A DNA stretch of 64,000 bases from Photobacterium angustum. Lineage in GTDB: Bacteria > Pseudomonadota > Gammaproteobacteria > Enterobacterales > Vibrionaceae. The notes beneath the pieces were generated by a model. It did no database searches and had not been told where the DNA came from. It worked only from the letters and a program-made list of their open reading frames with translations. Below, piece by piece: positions 9,909 to 20,800 of this stretch. Position 1 is the stretch's first letter; each line of letters starts with the position of its first letter. Both the position numbers and the translations under genes were made by a program. The DNA lies in contig NZ_PYOM01000016.1 in the NCBI RefSeq assembly GCF_003026365.1, positions 60,250 to 124,249 on the forward strand, written 5' to 3'.

Positions 9909-10133
9909 GTGATATTTACCAAATATTACATATCGCACAGATTTATAAATCAGAACTGAAAGAGAATGTCATTAACAATCAATAAATCATGACAACTTAC
10001 GCATTTACTCATTTGTGTCCATTTCAGCCATAGACAGCATAAATTGTTATTAGGATAATTATTGATAAGTATCAATCAGTTTGTTGCTTAATTGTCACTG
10101 CATCAACAACCATTACAAATAAGGAGAGCTGTA

Positions 10134-10634
10134 ATGAAACAACTCATTATTACTGTTATAGGTAAAGATAAAACGGGACTGGTAGAGCAACTTTCAGACA
10201 CGGTATATAACAATCATGCAAATTGGCTAAAGAGTTCATTAACTCAACTGAGTGGCCAATTTGCTGGAATTGTTCAGGTTGAAGTTTCACCTCAACATAT
10301 TCAACAACTTAGCGATGCATTATCGCAAATTTCGGGGCTACAGATCCACATTGTCGAGGCACAAATCAAAGCTTCCTCACAACAGCAAATGCAGAAGTTA
10401 ACCGTGACAGGTAATGATCGATTAGGAATTGTTAAAGACGTCACTACCCATCTACATCAACTGGGCATAAACATCTACAAGCTCAAAACTAAAACGGAAA
10501 GCGCCCCAAACTGGGGATACCCTATTTTTACCGCGCAATTTCAACTCGATCTGCCAACCGATCTCACCATTGATACCGTACAAGAACAATTAGAATTATT
10601 GGCCGACGATTTAACCATAGATGTTGAACAATAA
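10134..10634 (+). CDS. gcvR: GcvR-like double ACT-domain protein
   Basis: 166-residue protein made of two ACT domains (about 3-75 and 88-160; motifs ITVIGKDKTGLVEQLSDTV and LTVTGNDRLGIVKDVTTHL), the build of GcvR. E. coli GcvR binds glycine and restrains the activator GcvA of the glycine cleavage genes. The start is ATG 10134, preceded by AAGGAG at good spacing; an upstream in-frame start at 10092 is ignored. It stands alone between the pst operon and ppk, with its own ribosome-binding site. The GcvR label is by domain layout and length; a different ACT-type regulator remains possible. Confidence 0.8.
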   Translation: MKQLIITVIGKDKTGLVEQLSDTVYNNHANWLKSSLTQLSGQFAGIVQVEVSPQHIQQLSDALSQISGLQIHIVEAQIKASSQQQMQKLTVTGNDRLGIVKDVTTHLHQLGINIYKLKTKTESAPNWGYPIFTAQFQLDLPTDLTIDTVQEQLELLADDLTIDVEQ

Positions 10635-10668
10635 TTAAAATATTTGGCTGATAAAACAATCACTCAAA

Positions 10669-10702
10669 TTTACATCTCACTGTAACGCTAATGCCTTATA
10701 TT
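10669..10702 (+). promoter_or_regulatory. candidate Pho box and -10 before ppk-ppx
   Basis: TTTACAT-CTCA-CTGTAAC (10669-10686) matches the PhoB repeat at 9 of 14 positions. It is followed after exactly 10 nt by TATATT (10697-10702). The match is weaker than before pstC, but the spacing to the -10 is the same as at pstC and phoB, which supports it. Confidence 0.5.
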
Positions 10703-10755
10703 TGCCACAAACAGCTTAATTTTGTAATGCAAAGCAACAAGGACGAACACCGAGC

Positions 10756-12843
10756 ATGACTACCGAAAATCTATATATTGAAAAAGAGCTAAGTTGGCTC
10801 TCTTTTAACGAACGAGTGTTACAAGAAGCAGCAGATAAGTCTGTTCCTCTCATTGAGCGAGTACGCTTTCTCGGTATTTTTTCCAGCAATACAGATGAGT
10901 TCTATAAAGTGCGCTTTGCTGATGTGAAGCGCCAGATCTTAATTCATGAAGAACAAGGTGGCAGTGATCAAGCCAAGCAATTATTGAGTAAGATCCAAAG
11001 TCGAGTACTAAAGTTAAATCAAGATTTTGATACGCTATACAATGAAATATTGTTAGAAATGGCGCGTCGTCATATCTTTTTAGTCAATGAATTACAGTTA
11101 GAAGACTGCCAGAAAGCATGGCTAAAACATTATTTCCAACACGCCATTTTACCTCATGTTACCCCAATTTTACTCACTGAGGATGTCGACATACTGCAAG
11201 TACTCAAGGATGAATGCTCCTATCTTGCTGTCGCTATAACTAAAAACAGTGAGACCCATTATGCGTTAATAGAGATCCCAACCGATCAACTGCCTCGTTT
11301 TGTTCAATTACCGAAAACTAAGGGGAAACGCCATAAAACCCTTATATTGCTTGATAATATTATTCGACTTTGTATCGATGATTTATTCAACGGCTTTTTT
11401 GAATATGACGATCTTGCCGTATTTGCGATGAAAATGACCCGTGATGCAGAATACGATCTCAGCCAAGAAGTTGAGCACAGCTTGCTAGAACAAATGTCAG
11501 AAGGGCTAAATCAACGCCTAACAGCTATGCCTGTACGCTTTGTGTATCAACGCGATATGCCCGGTGACATGATCAATGTGTTGTGCGATAAACTTCAAGT
11601 ATCAAGCTATGACAGTGTGATCCCCGGTGGCCGTTATCACAATTTTAAAGACTTTATTGGTTTCCCTAATGTTGGTAGAAGCTATTTAGAGAACAAAGAT
11701 CTCCCACCAATTAAAAGCTATCAATTCACATCAGCTCGTAATGCCTTTGATGCCATAAAAGCGCAAGATATTTTATTGTATTACCCGTACCACACCTTTA
11801 GTCATATTACAGAGTTGGTACGACAAGCCTCTTATGATCCCAAAGTTCGTAGCATTAAAATCAATATTTATCGTGTCGCTAAAAATTCACGCATTATTGA
11901 ATCTATGATTGATGCTGCCAACAACGGTAAAAATGTAACCGTTGTTGTTGAACTGCAAGCGCGCTTTGATGAAGAAGCCAATATAGAATGGGCAAGGTGT
12001 CTCACAGAGGCTGGAGTAAACGTTATTTTTGGTGTGCCGGGGTTAAAAATCCACTCCAAACTTTGCTTAATAACCCGTAAAGAATCAGGCGAACTGGTTC
12101 GATATGCGCATATCGGTACGGGTAACTTTAATGAAAAAACCGCTCGAATTTATACTGACTTTTCACTCTTAACCTGTGATAAAGCCATTACTGATGAAGT
12201 AAAACAAGTCTTTGCTTATATTGCGAACCCGTATCGCCCGGTTGAATTTAACCATTTAATCGTCTCTCCTCGTAACTCTCGCTCTCGATTGTATGAACTC
12301 ATTGATAGAGAAATAGCTCACGCCAAGCAAAAATTACCATCTGGTATTACACTTAAGGTCAATAACCTCGTCGATAGAGGCTTGATTAATATGCTATATC
12401 AAGCCAGTAACAATGGTGTGAAAATCAAATTGATTGTTCGAGGTATGTGTTCATTAATCCCCGGCATTAAAGGGATCAGTGAAAACATTACCGCGATCAG
12501 TATTATCGACAGATTTCTAGAGCACCCTCGCGTCGCGGTATTTGAAAATAATGGTGATAATGACGTTTATATTTCATCTGCTGATTGGATGAGCCGTAAT
12601 ATTGATAACCGCATTGAAGTTGGGTGCCCTATTAATTCACCGGTGTTAAAACAACGAATTATCGATATTCTCAATATCCAACTTTGCGATACCGTCAAAG
12701 CACGCATTATCGATGAAGGCATGCATAACCACTATGTACCGCGTGGCAATAGACGTAAAATTCGCTCACAAACGGCCATTTATGATTATCTGAAACACAG
12801 CGAGAAGAAACTGAAAAAGCACGCTGAAAAAACAGAGAAATAA
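10756..12843 (+). CDS. ppk: polyphosphate kinase
   Basis: Makes inorganic polyphosphate from ATP, and can run in reverse; a membrane-associated PPK1 enzyme. The 695 residues match the usual length (E. coli 688). The catalytic phosphorylated histidine is H433 in [10 protein letters not shown], followed by [19 protein letters not shown]. The second active-site histidine is H590 in [11 protein letters not shown]. The N-terminal block [16 protein letters not shown] and the C-terminal YVPRGNRRK block are present. ppx starts one base after its stop codon, so the two are co-transcribed and probably co-translated. Confidence 0.98.
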   Translation: MTTENLYIEKELSWLSFNERVLQEAADKSVPLIERVRFLGIFSSNTDEFYKVRFADVKRQILIHEEQGGSDQAKQLLSKIQSRVLKLNQDFDTLYNEILLEMARRHIFLVNELQLEDCQKAWLKHYFQHAILPHVTPILLTEDVDILQVLKDECSYLAVAITKNSETHYALIEIPTDQLPRFVQLPKTKGKRHKTLILLDNIIRLCIDDLFNGFFEYDDLAVFAMKMTRDAEYDLSQEVEHSLLEQMSEGLNQRLTAMPVRFVYQRDMPGDMINVLCDKLQVSSYDSVIPGGRYHNFKDFIGFPNVGRSYLENKDLPPIKSYQFTSARNAFDAIKAQDILLYYPYHTFSHITELVRQASYDPKVRSIKINIYRVAKNSRIIESMIDAANNGKNVTVVVELQARFDEEANIEWARCLTEAGVNVIFGVPGLKIHSKLCLITRKESGELVRYAHIGTGNFNEKTARIYTDFSLLTCDKAITDEVKQVFAYIANPYRPVEFNHLIVSPRNSRSRLYELIDREIAHAKQKLPSGITLKVNNLVDRGLINMLYQASNNGVKIKLIVRGMCSLIPGIKGISENITAISIIDRFLEHPRVAVFENNGDNDVYISSADWMSRNIDNRIEVGCPINSPVLKQRIIDILNIQLCDTVKARIIDEGMHNHYVPRGNRRKIRSQTAIYDYLKHSEKKLKKHAEKTEK

Positions 12844-12844
12844 G

Positions 12845-14365
12845 ATGACAAAAACTAATTCTTCGCCACAACCTCGTGAAATAGCAGCTATCGATATCGG
12901 TTCAAATAGCTTTCATATGGTTGTGGCTCGCATTGTTGGTCAAAGCCTTCAAATTGTCAGTCGTCATAAACAACGAGTCCACCTTGCATCTGGGCTTGAT
13001 AAACATTTAAACCTTGATCAAGCCGCCATGAATCGCGGCTTAAGCTGCCTTGCAATGTTTGCCGAAAGACTACAAGGCTTTAAACCTGAAAATGTCCGTA
13101 TCGCGGCAACGTATACGTTACGTCAGGCGCAAAATGCCCATATTTTTCTCCAACGAGCTGAGCGTATTTTACCCTTCCCCATCGAGATCATTCCCGGAAC
13201 AGAAGAAGCCCGCTTAATTTATCTTGGAGTTGCACATACCCAACCCGATAAAGGTAAAAAACTGGTGATCGATATCGGTGGCGGTAGCACTGAATTAGTC
13301 ATTGGTGAAGACTTTGATACCCATATTTTATATAGCAAGCATATGGGGTGTGTAAGCTACAACAAACTGTTTTTTTCTAATGGAAAACTCAGTCGTAAAA
13401 ACATTGCGGCGGCCCAACTTGCAGCACGCCAGAAGCTTGAAAGTATCGCCAGTAAATATACCGATATTGGATGGGATAAAACCTTAGGTTCATCTGGCAC
13501 CATTAAAGCGATCCGTGAAGTGTTAATCGCTCAAGGTCATAGCGATGGGGTGATCACATCATCTCGTTTACACCGATTACTTGATCAAATTAGTGCCTTT
13601 AAACACCAAGATGATCTCGAACTTCCGGGCTTAACTGATGAGAGAAAACCTGTTTTTGCCGCTGGAGTAGCGATTTTAAGTGCCGTATTTGAAGCACTTG
13701 ATATTGATGATATGCATTTTTCCAGTGGCGCATTACGCGAGGGGTTACTGTATGAAATGGAGCAGCGATTCCGTCACAGTGATATTCGTATTCGTACCGC
13801 TGATGCAATGGCAAAACAATACAATATAGACACTACACAAGCGAAACGTGTTCAAACAACTGCGATTGAAATTTACGATCAAATAGATACTCAACCGGGC
13901 ATGAACAAAAATGAATTATCGACCTTGCTATCATGGGGCGCGTTACTTCATGAGGTTGGCCTAAATATTAGCTATCCCGGATTTCACCGCCATAGTGCAT
14001 ACTTACTTCGGTATAGCACTATGCCTGGATTTAATATCGAACAACAAACAGTACTTTCAACGTTAGTACGCTATCAACGTAAAACATTAAAACTGACTGA
14101 AATGCCCGAATTGACCATCTACAAACGTAAGCATCTTTACCCATTAATTCGTACCTTACGTATAGCCGTGGTGTTAAATGGGCAGCGCAGTGATGAACCA
14201 TTACCACACATAAAAGTTAAGGCCGATAAAGAACACTGGCAATTAACCTTACCTAAAGGTTGGACAACAGAAAATAAATTACTCGCAGCAGATATGCGAA
14301 CAGAACAAGAATATTGGCATAAAGCAGGATGGATGTTAGAAGTTAATGAATTGAGTGACTCATAG
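12845..14365 (+). CDS. ppx: exopolyphosphatase
   Basis: Releases phosphate from polyphosphate ends, and in this family may also hydrolyse pppGpp. The 506-residue protein has the actin-like ATPase fold: phosphate-1 motif [15 protein letters not shown] (about 14-28), [12 protein letters not shown], and phosphate-2 motif [15 protein letters not shown]. It also has the C-terminal HD-like helical region ([21 protein letters not shown]). It directly follows ppk, giving the organism paired synthesis and breakdown of polyphosphate within a phosphate-starvation gene block. Confidence 0.97.
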   Translation: MTKTNSSPQPREIAAIDIGSNSFHMVVARIVGQSLQIVSRHKQRVHLASGLDKHLNLDQAAMNRGLSCLAMFAERLQGFKPENVRIAATYTLRQAQNAHIFLQRAERILPFPIEIIPGTEEARLIYLGVAHTQPDKGKKLVIDIGGGSTELVIGEDFDTHILYSKHMGCVSYNKLFFSNGKLSRKNIAAAQLAARQKLESIASKYTDIGWDKTLGSSGTIKAIREVLIAQGHSDGVITSSRLHRLLDQISAFKHQDDLELPGLTDERKPVFAAGVAILSAVFEALDIDDMHFSSGALREGLLYEMEQRFRHSDIRIRTADAMAKQYNIDTTQAKRVQTTAIEIYDQIDTQPGMNKNELSTLLSWGALLHEVGLNISYPGFHRHSAYLLRYSTMPGFNIEQQTVLSTLVRYQRKTLKLTEMPELTIYKRKHLYPLIRTLRIAVVLNGQRSDEPLPHIKVKADKEHWQLTLPKGWTTENKLLAADMRTEQEYWHKAGWMLEVNELSDS

Positions 14366-14385
14366 TTATACCTAACAGCTAAAAC

Positions 14386-14414
14386 AACAACGCCAGCGAT
14401 ATGCTGGCGTTGTT
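14386..14414 (+). terminator. terminator after ppk-ppx
   Basis: A perfect 12-bp stem AACAACGCCAGC / GCTGGCGTTGTT with a 5-nt loop lies between the convergent ppx and pstS genes. The T-tract is poor on both strands, so it may act in both directions or stabilise the 3' ends. Confidence 0.7.
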
Positions 14415-14462
14415 AATTAAAGATTTATACTTGCCGTATTAGGCAGTAAACATCATCCACAG

Positions 14463-15464
14463 TTACAGCCCAAGCGCCGCCATATTTTGTTCAACAACCT
14501 TTACGGGCAACGGAATATAACCATCTTTTTGGACAATTTTCTGGCCGTCACTCGATAGAATAAAGCGCAGAAATTCACCTTCCATCGGTGCTAACGGCTT
14601 GTTCGGGTGTTTATTAACATAAATATATAAAAAGCGTGATAATGGGTAATGACCACTGACGGAATTCTCAATCGTCGCTTCAACGTAATCATCCCCTTCA
14701 CGAGCCACAGGTATCGCTTTAATCCCTGTCGTTTTATAGCCTATCCCAGAATAGCCAATCGCATTTAATGAAGTTGATACCGATTGTACAACTGATGCCG
14801 ATCCCGGTTGCTCATTAACATTGTTACGAAAATCCCCACGACACAGCGCATGCTTTTTAAAATAACCATACGTCCCTGAAACTGAATTTCGTCCATAGAT
14901 CTGAATACCACGATCTTTCCAGCTACCGGGTAAGCCTAGCTGTCCCCATTCGGTAATTGGCTTTAATGCACCACAACGCAATGTTCGTGAATAAATCGCA
15001 TCTAACTGCTCAAAGTTAATCCCCTTTAATGGATTATCTTCATGCACAAACACCGCAAGCGCATCGACAGCAACTTTAATCGCAGTCGGTTTATAACCAT
15101 ATTCTTGCTCAAATGCTTCAATTTCTTTGTTTTTCATTGCTCGGCTCATCGGGCCAAGTTGTGCTGTTGCTTCAATTAATGCGGTTGGCGCTGTTGATGA
15201 GCCTGCGGTTTGAATTTGAATATTGACGTTTGGATAGCGACGTTTAAATTCTTCCGCCCAATAAGTCATTAAGTTCGCTAGGGTATCCGAACCAACTGAC
15301 GACAAGTTACCCGAAATGCCACTCACTTTTTGATAAGGCAATAAGCTAGTCTCTGCAACTTTAACGCTTGATGTTTCTATACTGGATGTTTCAGTTTCAG
15401 CCTGAGTGCTGCCAGCTAGTAATAACAACAATACCCCAACAAAAGATTTCAATCGCTTATCCAT
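14463..15464 (-). CDS. pstS: periplasmic phosphate-binding protein PstS
   Basis: Captures phosphate in the periplasm and hands it to PstCA. The start is placed at ATG 15464, with AAAGAG 9 nt upstream, giving 333 residues; a GTG at 15485 is possible. A signal peptide (about 1-23, cleavage after STQA) precedes the mature domain. Phosphate-contact motifs are [21 protein letters not shown] and LGPMSRAMK, plus [14 protein letters not shown]. Unlike in E. coli, it is not in the pstCAB operon but follows phoR closely (23 bp), giving a phoB-phoR-pstS order. It is therefore probably induced together with its own regulators. Confidence 0.95.
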   Translation of the reverse strand: MDKRLKSFVGVLLLLLAGSTQAETETSSIETSSVKVAETSLLPYQKVSGISGNLSSVGSDTLANLMTYWAEEFKRRYPNVNIQIQTAGSSTAPTALIEATAQLGPMSRAMKNKEIEAFEQEYGYKPTAIKVAVDALAVFVHEDNPLKGINFEQLDAIYSRTLRCGALKPITEWGQLGLPGSWKDRGIQIYGRNSVSGTYGYFKKHALCRGDFRNNVNEQPGSASVVQSVSTSLNAIGYSGIGYKTTGIKAIPVAREGDDYVEATIENSVSGHYPLSRFLYIYVNKHPNKPLAPMEGEFLRFILSSDGQKIVQKDGYIPLPVKVVEQNMAALGL

Positions 15465-15487
15465 ACATTTCATCTCTTTAATCACTT

Positions 15488-16819
15488 CTAAATATCACCG
15501 GCTAATTCAGCCGTTTGAGTGTTATCTGCAATTAATCGAGACGGTAGCGTAAATGCAAAGGTACTGCCCTTTTCAAGCTCACTTTCGATTTCTAAATGGG
15601 AGTCATGGTGGCTCAAAGCATGTTTAACAATCGCCAGTCCTAAACCACTACCGCCAGTTTCACGAGAACGGGCTTTATCCACACGATAGAAACGCTCTGT
15701 TAAGCGATGAATATGCTGAGCTTCAATGCCCTCACCGCTATCTGTTACTTCTAATCTTGCGCCGTTAGGCGAGCGATACCAACGAACCGTAATATCAGCA
15801 TCACTTGGAGTATGTTTAACCGCGTTATAAACTAAATTAGAAATTGCACTACGTAGCTGATCATCATCACCTAAGACACTTAAGCTCTGATCAATCTCGA
15901 AATTAAAGTGCTGATTTTTATCACCACTGAGTGAGATCGCTTCTTTTTCTAAAATATCTAACATCGCAGGCACATCCACCACTTCCTCTAACTCAATGGT
16001 TGGAGCGGCTTCAATTTTTGACAAGGTTAATAACTGTTCAACTAGCGCATTCATTCGTGCTAATTGCTCCGTCATCACCCCATGTGCACGATCCCACATC
16101 GGTCCCGATAACATGTCAGGATCTGACGACATTTCAAGATAACCTTGCAGCACCGTCATTGGCGTGCGCAATTCGTGAGAAACGTTAGCAAAGAAATTAC
16201 GACGCATACCTTCAAGCTGTTTAAGCTGAGATACATCACGTACCGCCATCAAATACTCACCTTCGGTATAACGCATGATCCTTAGCTCGAGGGTACGGTC
16301 ATAGTTCATAGGTGAAGTGATTTCTAATGGCGTATCAAAAGATTGTCTTGCCAGATAACGGACAAAATCAGGGCTTCTTAATAAGTTACTGATAGGTTGA
16401 CCCGCATCATCAGGCCAACGTAAGCCCAATAATTGCTGGGCTAATTTATTGCACCAAACGATATTGCCTTCACTACGGAATACAACAACCGCATCGGGCA
16501 ATGATTCAGCACCATTACGGAAACGACGAATTAGGGTGGTGAGTTCTTTACGGCGACGACGGTTACGTTGTTGTAAACGATACATGCCATTAAATAGCGG
16601 CTCCCAACTACCAGAGCCAGAAGGAGGAGTAAGGCTACGATCTTTCCATAACCAATCTGACATTTTCAATTGATTGTGGAAATGCCAAATCAGTTGAATC
16701 CAAGTTGCGACGAGTAAAAACCATGGTAAATAACCGAAAATCATACCAAGGATGATCCACGGTAGATAAAACAGAATTAACTCCCATACCAATTTTTTCC
16801 ATGACAATCTTTCGACCAT
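15488..16819 (-). CDS. phoR: phosphate-regulon sensor kinase PhoR
   Basis: Inner-membrane histidine kinase that phosphorylates PhoB when phosphate is scarce. Its 443 residues contain two close membrane helices (about 10-47), a charged linker, a PAS domain (about 100-195, [21 protein letters not shown]) and a HisKA domain with the phosphorylated H215 in [12 protein letters not shown]. The ATPase domain has [17 protein letters not shown] and [15 protein letters not shown] 16819 follows AAGGAG. It is separated from phoB by an unusually long 159-bp gap. Confidence 0.97.
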   Translation of the reverse strand: MVERLSWKKLVWELILFYLPWIILGMIFGYLPWFLLVATWIQLIWHFHNQLKMSDWLWKDRSLTPPSGSGSWEPLFNGMYRLQQRNRRRRKELTTLIRRFRNGAESLPDAVVVFRSEGNIVWCNKLAQQLLGLRWPDDAGQPISNLLRSPDFVRYLARQSFDTPLEITSPMNYDRTLELRIMRYTEGEYLMAVRDVSQLKQLEGMRRNFFANVSHELRTPMTVLQGYLEMSSDPDMLSGPMWDRAHGVMTEQLARMNALVEQLLTLSKIEAAPTIELEEVVDVPAMLDILEKEAISLSGDKNQHFNFEIDQSLSVLGDDDQLRSAISNLVYNAVKHTPSDADITVRWYRSPNGARLEVTDSGEGIEAQHIHRLTERFYRVDKARSRETGGSGLGLAIVKHALSHHDSHLEIESELEKGSTFAFTLPSRLIADNTQTAELAGDI

Positions 16820-16901
16820 GCTTTACTCCTTGCAACGGAGTTATGGTATGGATCCGTTACATTAAATTTCTTTACTCGTACAAACAACACAACCTCCAAC
16901 C

Positions 16902-16968
16902 TTATCGAACTGCGATAATGGGTGAAGGCTCGTATTTTTATTTATATAGCCAACCCGAGTGTGGGTTG
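16902..16968 (-). other. two small hairpins in the phoB-phoR spacer
   Basis: Within the 159-bp gap between phoB and phoR, TTATCG/CGATAA (16902-16907 with 16913-16918) and CAACCC/GGGTTG (16951-16956 with 16963-16968) form short stems. Neither is followed by a clear T-tract on the minus strand. They could limit phoR expression relative to phoB, but they could be chance. Confidence 0.35.
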
Positions 16969-16978
16969 TGAATCACTA

Positions 16979-17668
16979 CTATGGGCGAGTTGAGAAGCGA
17001 TAACCTGCTCCACGTACCGTTTGCACCATCTTATCGTGTCCGCCTGATTCTAACGCTTTACGTAAACGACGAATGTGAACATCAACAGTACGATCTTCAA
17101 CATAAACGTTAGTGCCCCAAACATTATTAAGTAACTGTTCACGACTATAAACGCGCTCTTGGTGCGTCATAAAGAAGTGCAACATTTTAAACTCTGTTGG
17201 GCCCATCTCTAATGGCTCATCATCCGATGTCACACGGTGCGATACAGGATCTAATTTAAGTCCTTGCACATCAATAACATCATCTAATGCTGTTGGTGAC
17301 ACACGACGCATAACGGCTTTTAAGCGTGCCATTAACTCTTTCGGAGAGAATGGTTTGGTGATGTAATCATCCGCACCTACTTCAAGACCACGAACCTTAT
17401 CTTCTTCCTCACCACGTGCTGTTAACATAACAACAGGGATTTGGCGTGTAAGTTCATCGCGCTTAAGGTGTTTGATCAGGTTAATACCTGAACCGCCGGG
17501 TAACATCCAGTCCATGAGAATAAGCTCAGGATAAGGTTCGCACATTTTTTCTAGTGCTGTGTCATAGTCCTCAGCTTCGATCGCTTGATAGCCCTTTTGC
17601 TCCAACACGAAACATAGCATTTCACGAATTGGAGCTTCATCTTCTACCACAAGAATCCGTCTTACCAT
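16979..17668 (-). CDS. phoB: phosphate-regulon response regulator PhoB
   Basis: DNA-binding activator of phosphate-starvation genes. Using ATG 17668 ([18 protein letters not shown], with TAGGT upstream) it has 229 residues. The receiver domain has acidic pair E9/D10, phospho-acceptor D53 in [13 protein letters not shown] and K105 in [11 protein letters not shown]. The winged-helix DNA-binding domain follows, with [15 protein letters not shown] and [14 protein letters not shown] longer TTG start at 17674 is less likely. It is first in phoB-phoR-pstS and behind a candidate Pho box, hence probably self-activating. Confidence 0.97.
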   Translation of the reverse strand: MVRRILVVEDEAPIREMLCFVLEQKGYQAIEAEDYDTALEKMCEPYPELILMDWMLPGGSGINLIKHLKRDELTRQIPVVMLTARGEEEDKVRGLEVGADDYITKPFSPKELMARLKAVMRRVSPTALDDVIDVQGLKLDPVSHRVTSDDEPLEMGPTEFKMLHFFMTHQERVYSREQLLNNVWGTNVYVEDRTVDVHIRRLRKALESGGHDKMVQTVRGAGYRFSTRP

Positions 17669-17709
17669 AATCAAATATACCTAGTCGTTTGCTTCATCTG
17701 ACATGCGCC

Positions 17710-17743
17710 ATTATGTGTTCTTAATATTACACTTTTGTGACTT
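17710..17743 (-). promoter_or_regulatory. candidate Pho box and -10 of phoB
   Basis: On the minus strand AAGTCAC-AAAA-GTGTAAT (17726-17743) is followed after 10 nt by CATAAT (17710-17715). The match to the PhoB repeat is 9 of 14, but the AAAAGTGT core and the spacing equal those of the pstC site. Confidence 0.55.
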
Positions 17744-17855
17744 ATTGTAATAAAAGTATAAACCAAGTTGAATACGTAGCATTTAAATACTCTCACAATT
17801 TATAAAATAACGAGATGAATATTAAATAATTACAATGAGTTAATGTGTATTTATA

Positions 17856-20800
17856 TTAATCTTTTATGGCAATATTACTACGTCCGCCACCTTGTGCTTC
17901 AACAGCCACTTGCACCCCGATACGCTCAACTAAAGTGCCAACGTGGGAGATAACGCCAATTTGTCGACCATCAGCTTGAAGTGCGTCAAGGCAGGCTAAT
18001 GCCATTTCTAAACTATCGGGATCTAGGGTGCCAAATCCTTCATCAATAAACAGAGAGCCAAGTTGACGCGTATCTGCCGCCAGAGAAGCTAAGGCTAAAG
18101 CCAAAGACAACGACACTAAGAAACTCTCGCCCCCCGAGAGCGATTCCACACTACGTACTTCATCACCCATATCATGATCGATAACCTGCAACGCCAACGG
18201 GCTTCCCGGTACCGGTTGTAACGCATAACGTGGCGCAAGATCTTGCAAGTGATGGTTAGCATTAATCACTAGCTGTTGCAGCGTTAATCCTTGAGCCAAG
18301 GTACGGAATTTATTACCCGTAGCCGAGCCGATTAAATCGCTCATTTCCATCCATAGCTCGGTTTGCGTTTGCTGGGTGGTTAATGCTGAGCGAAGATCAC
18401 CAGCTTGTTTCTCAGCTTGCTCGCCTAAATCTAAGCGCTGACGCAATTGGAAGACTTGATCATCAAGTTGCGATTTTTCCGTCTGCCATTGGCTAAACAA
18501 TTGCTGTTGAGTTAAGGCGTCATCACTAATGTCATGTGCGCTAAACCACTGCTTGGCTAATTCAACCGTCGGCTGATAATCTACCTGTGCTTGCTGTCTT
18601 TCTTTAACAATGGTTTCACCTTGCGACACCGCTTGCTCTAGCTGTTTTAACTCACTGCGCTCTTGCTGTAACCATGCCTCATCGTGACTTAATAACGCCG
18701 TTAACTCAGCCTCAGTTAACGCGAGTTTTTCCAACCATGCTTGCCACACTTGTTGTAGATTCTGTTGTGCTGTTTCATATTCTGCTAGTTGTTGGGTCGC
18801 GTTCTGATGTTTGGTTAACTCTGCTGCAATCACTTCTGCCAATTGGTTTAATTGTGTTTGTCGCTGTTGGCATTGTTGCTGCTGTGCGTCAACATCGGCT
18901 TTAGCTGAGCGTTCAATCGTATCGAGTGGCTGATCGCCAATAAGCTCAATACGTTGTTGCCAACAAACCTGTTGCTCTTGAGCAAGACGGGCTACTTTTG
19001 CCGTTAACTCATCGGCTTGTTGCTCACCATGCTGAACGCTATTGGTTAATGTCGCGAGCACTGGTGCAAGCTCTGTTAGCTGTTTTTCAAGCAGTAATTG
19101 TTGCTCAATATTGGTTTGATATTGTTGAACTTGGCGCTCTAAATCGGCAATAAAGCCTGCTTTACCTTGCTGAGCTAATGCATTTATCCATGCGTCATTA
19201 CCATAGATTGTCATTAACGCCTGCTGTCTTTCAGCTATCACGTTTTGCACATTATTAGACTGCGCCGTAAACGCATTAAGTTGTTCTTGCGCTTGAGTTT
19301 GCTGCTGAGTTAGCAGATAGCATTGCTCTTTCAGATCCGCTTCTTGCTTAGTTAATTGCTGTAATTGAAGCTGCTGTTGCTTCACCTCTTCAATCAGCAC
19401 TTTACGCTGTTCACCCTGAACTTTAATCTGCTGCATTTGCGATTTAGCATCATCGACTGCTTGTGACCAATGTGCTTGATAATGAGAAAGCTGAGCTAAA
19501 TCGCTGTCAGTCGATAAGGTAATTTCAACCAAAGTAATAGCATCAAGTTCCACTGCCATTAAGTCTGTCCAGTGGCACTGCTGCTGATTCACTAACCCTT
19601 GAATGTTGTTATTTAATCCTGCGATATCTTGCTCAAGCTCGGTTTGACGTTGCTTATCTTGGGTGATGGATTGAGTTAGCTGGCGCTGCTCGGCATTAGT
19701 ATCTTGTAATTGCTGGGCTAATTGCTGTAATCGCTGTTGTTGTTGGCTAATAATGCTTTCAACTTGCGGATTATGCTGCTGATAAGGATGATTTTCAGAG
19801 CCACACAGTGGGCAAGCTTCACCTTCAACAAGCTGCTCGCGATAGTCATTTAAGCTCATGACAGCACGGCTTTGGTTTAACTGAAGCTCTACTTCTTTAT
19901 GCTGAGCACCAAGTTGTAATACCTCAGGCGCTAATGCCGCTAAACGTTGCTCACTGCTAGCAATATTCGTCACTAAACCTTGCTGCTGAAGCTGAGATTT
20001 ATCGCGCTGTTGAAGCAAACCATGCCATTTATCTAGGCCGAATAAACTCTCTTTAAGCTTACTACTTAATTGCTGATATGCAGCGTAATGCTGGCGTTCT
20101 TGATCTTGCAATTGTTCTAATGCAGTTAGATCGTGCCCAGCGGTTCGCTGCGTTAATTGCAGCTTTTGCTGATCTAATGCTGATAACTGTTTATCCAATT
20201 GGATCTGCTGCTGCGCCACGCTCGTTAATGTTGTTTCACGCTGTTTTATTTCAGTTTGCAGCTGTGCAGTTTGGCTTTGCGCTTGTTGATACTGGCTGAT
20301 GTTATCTTTAATCGCATTTTGCTGCTCAGCCAAGGCTTTTACCCCTTGCGTTTGAGCCAATGCAGCGGTCACTTGTTGCTGTTGTAACTGGGCGGCTTGT
20401 TGCTGTTGTTGCTTACTCACAAGTTGCTCACGCTGGGTCGTGAGGTCTTTATTTAAGCCAATAAATTGCTGCTGCAACTCTGCGCTTTGTTGCTGTAAAG
20501 CATCACGCTTTTGCTCAATACTTGCCGCTTGTTTTAGCTTTGGCTCAAGATCGGTTAACAGCTGTTGTTTTTGCGCTAATTGCTGCTGGCTTTGCTCTAC
20601 ATGGGTTTGTAATTGCCCTTGTTGTTGCTGCTTAGCTGTTAATTCAGCGGTCGCTGATTGCAATGATTGCTGCCACTTGAGCACTTGTTGCTGTGCTTGG
20701 GTTAATAGCGTGAAATCACCGCGAGCAGGCAGTGCTTGCTCATATTTGGTCAATTGCAGATAACGCGGCGCGGCTAATTGTTGGTCTTGCTTGGCTTGTA

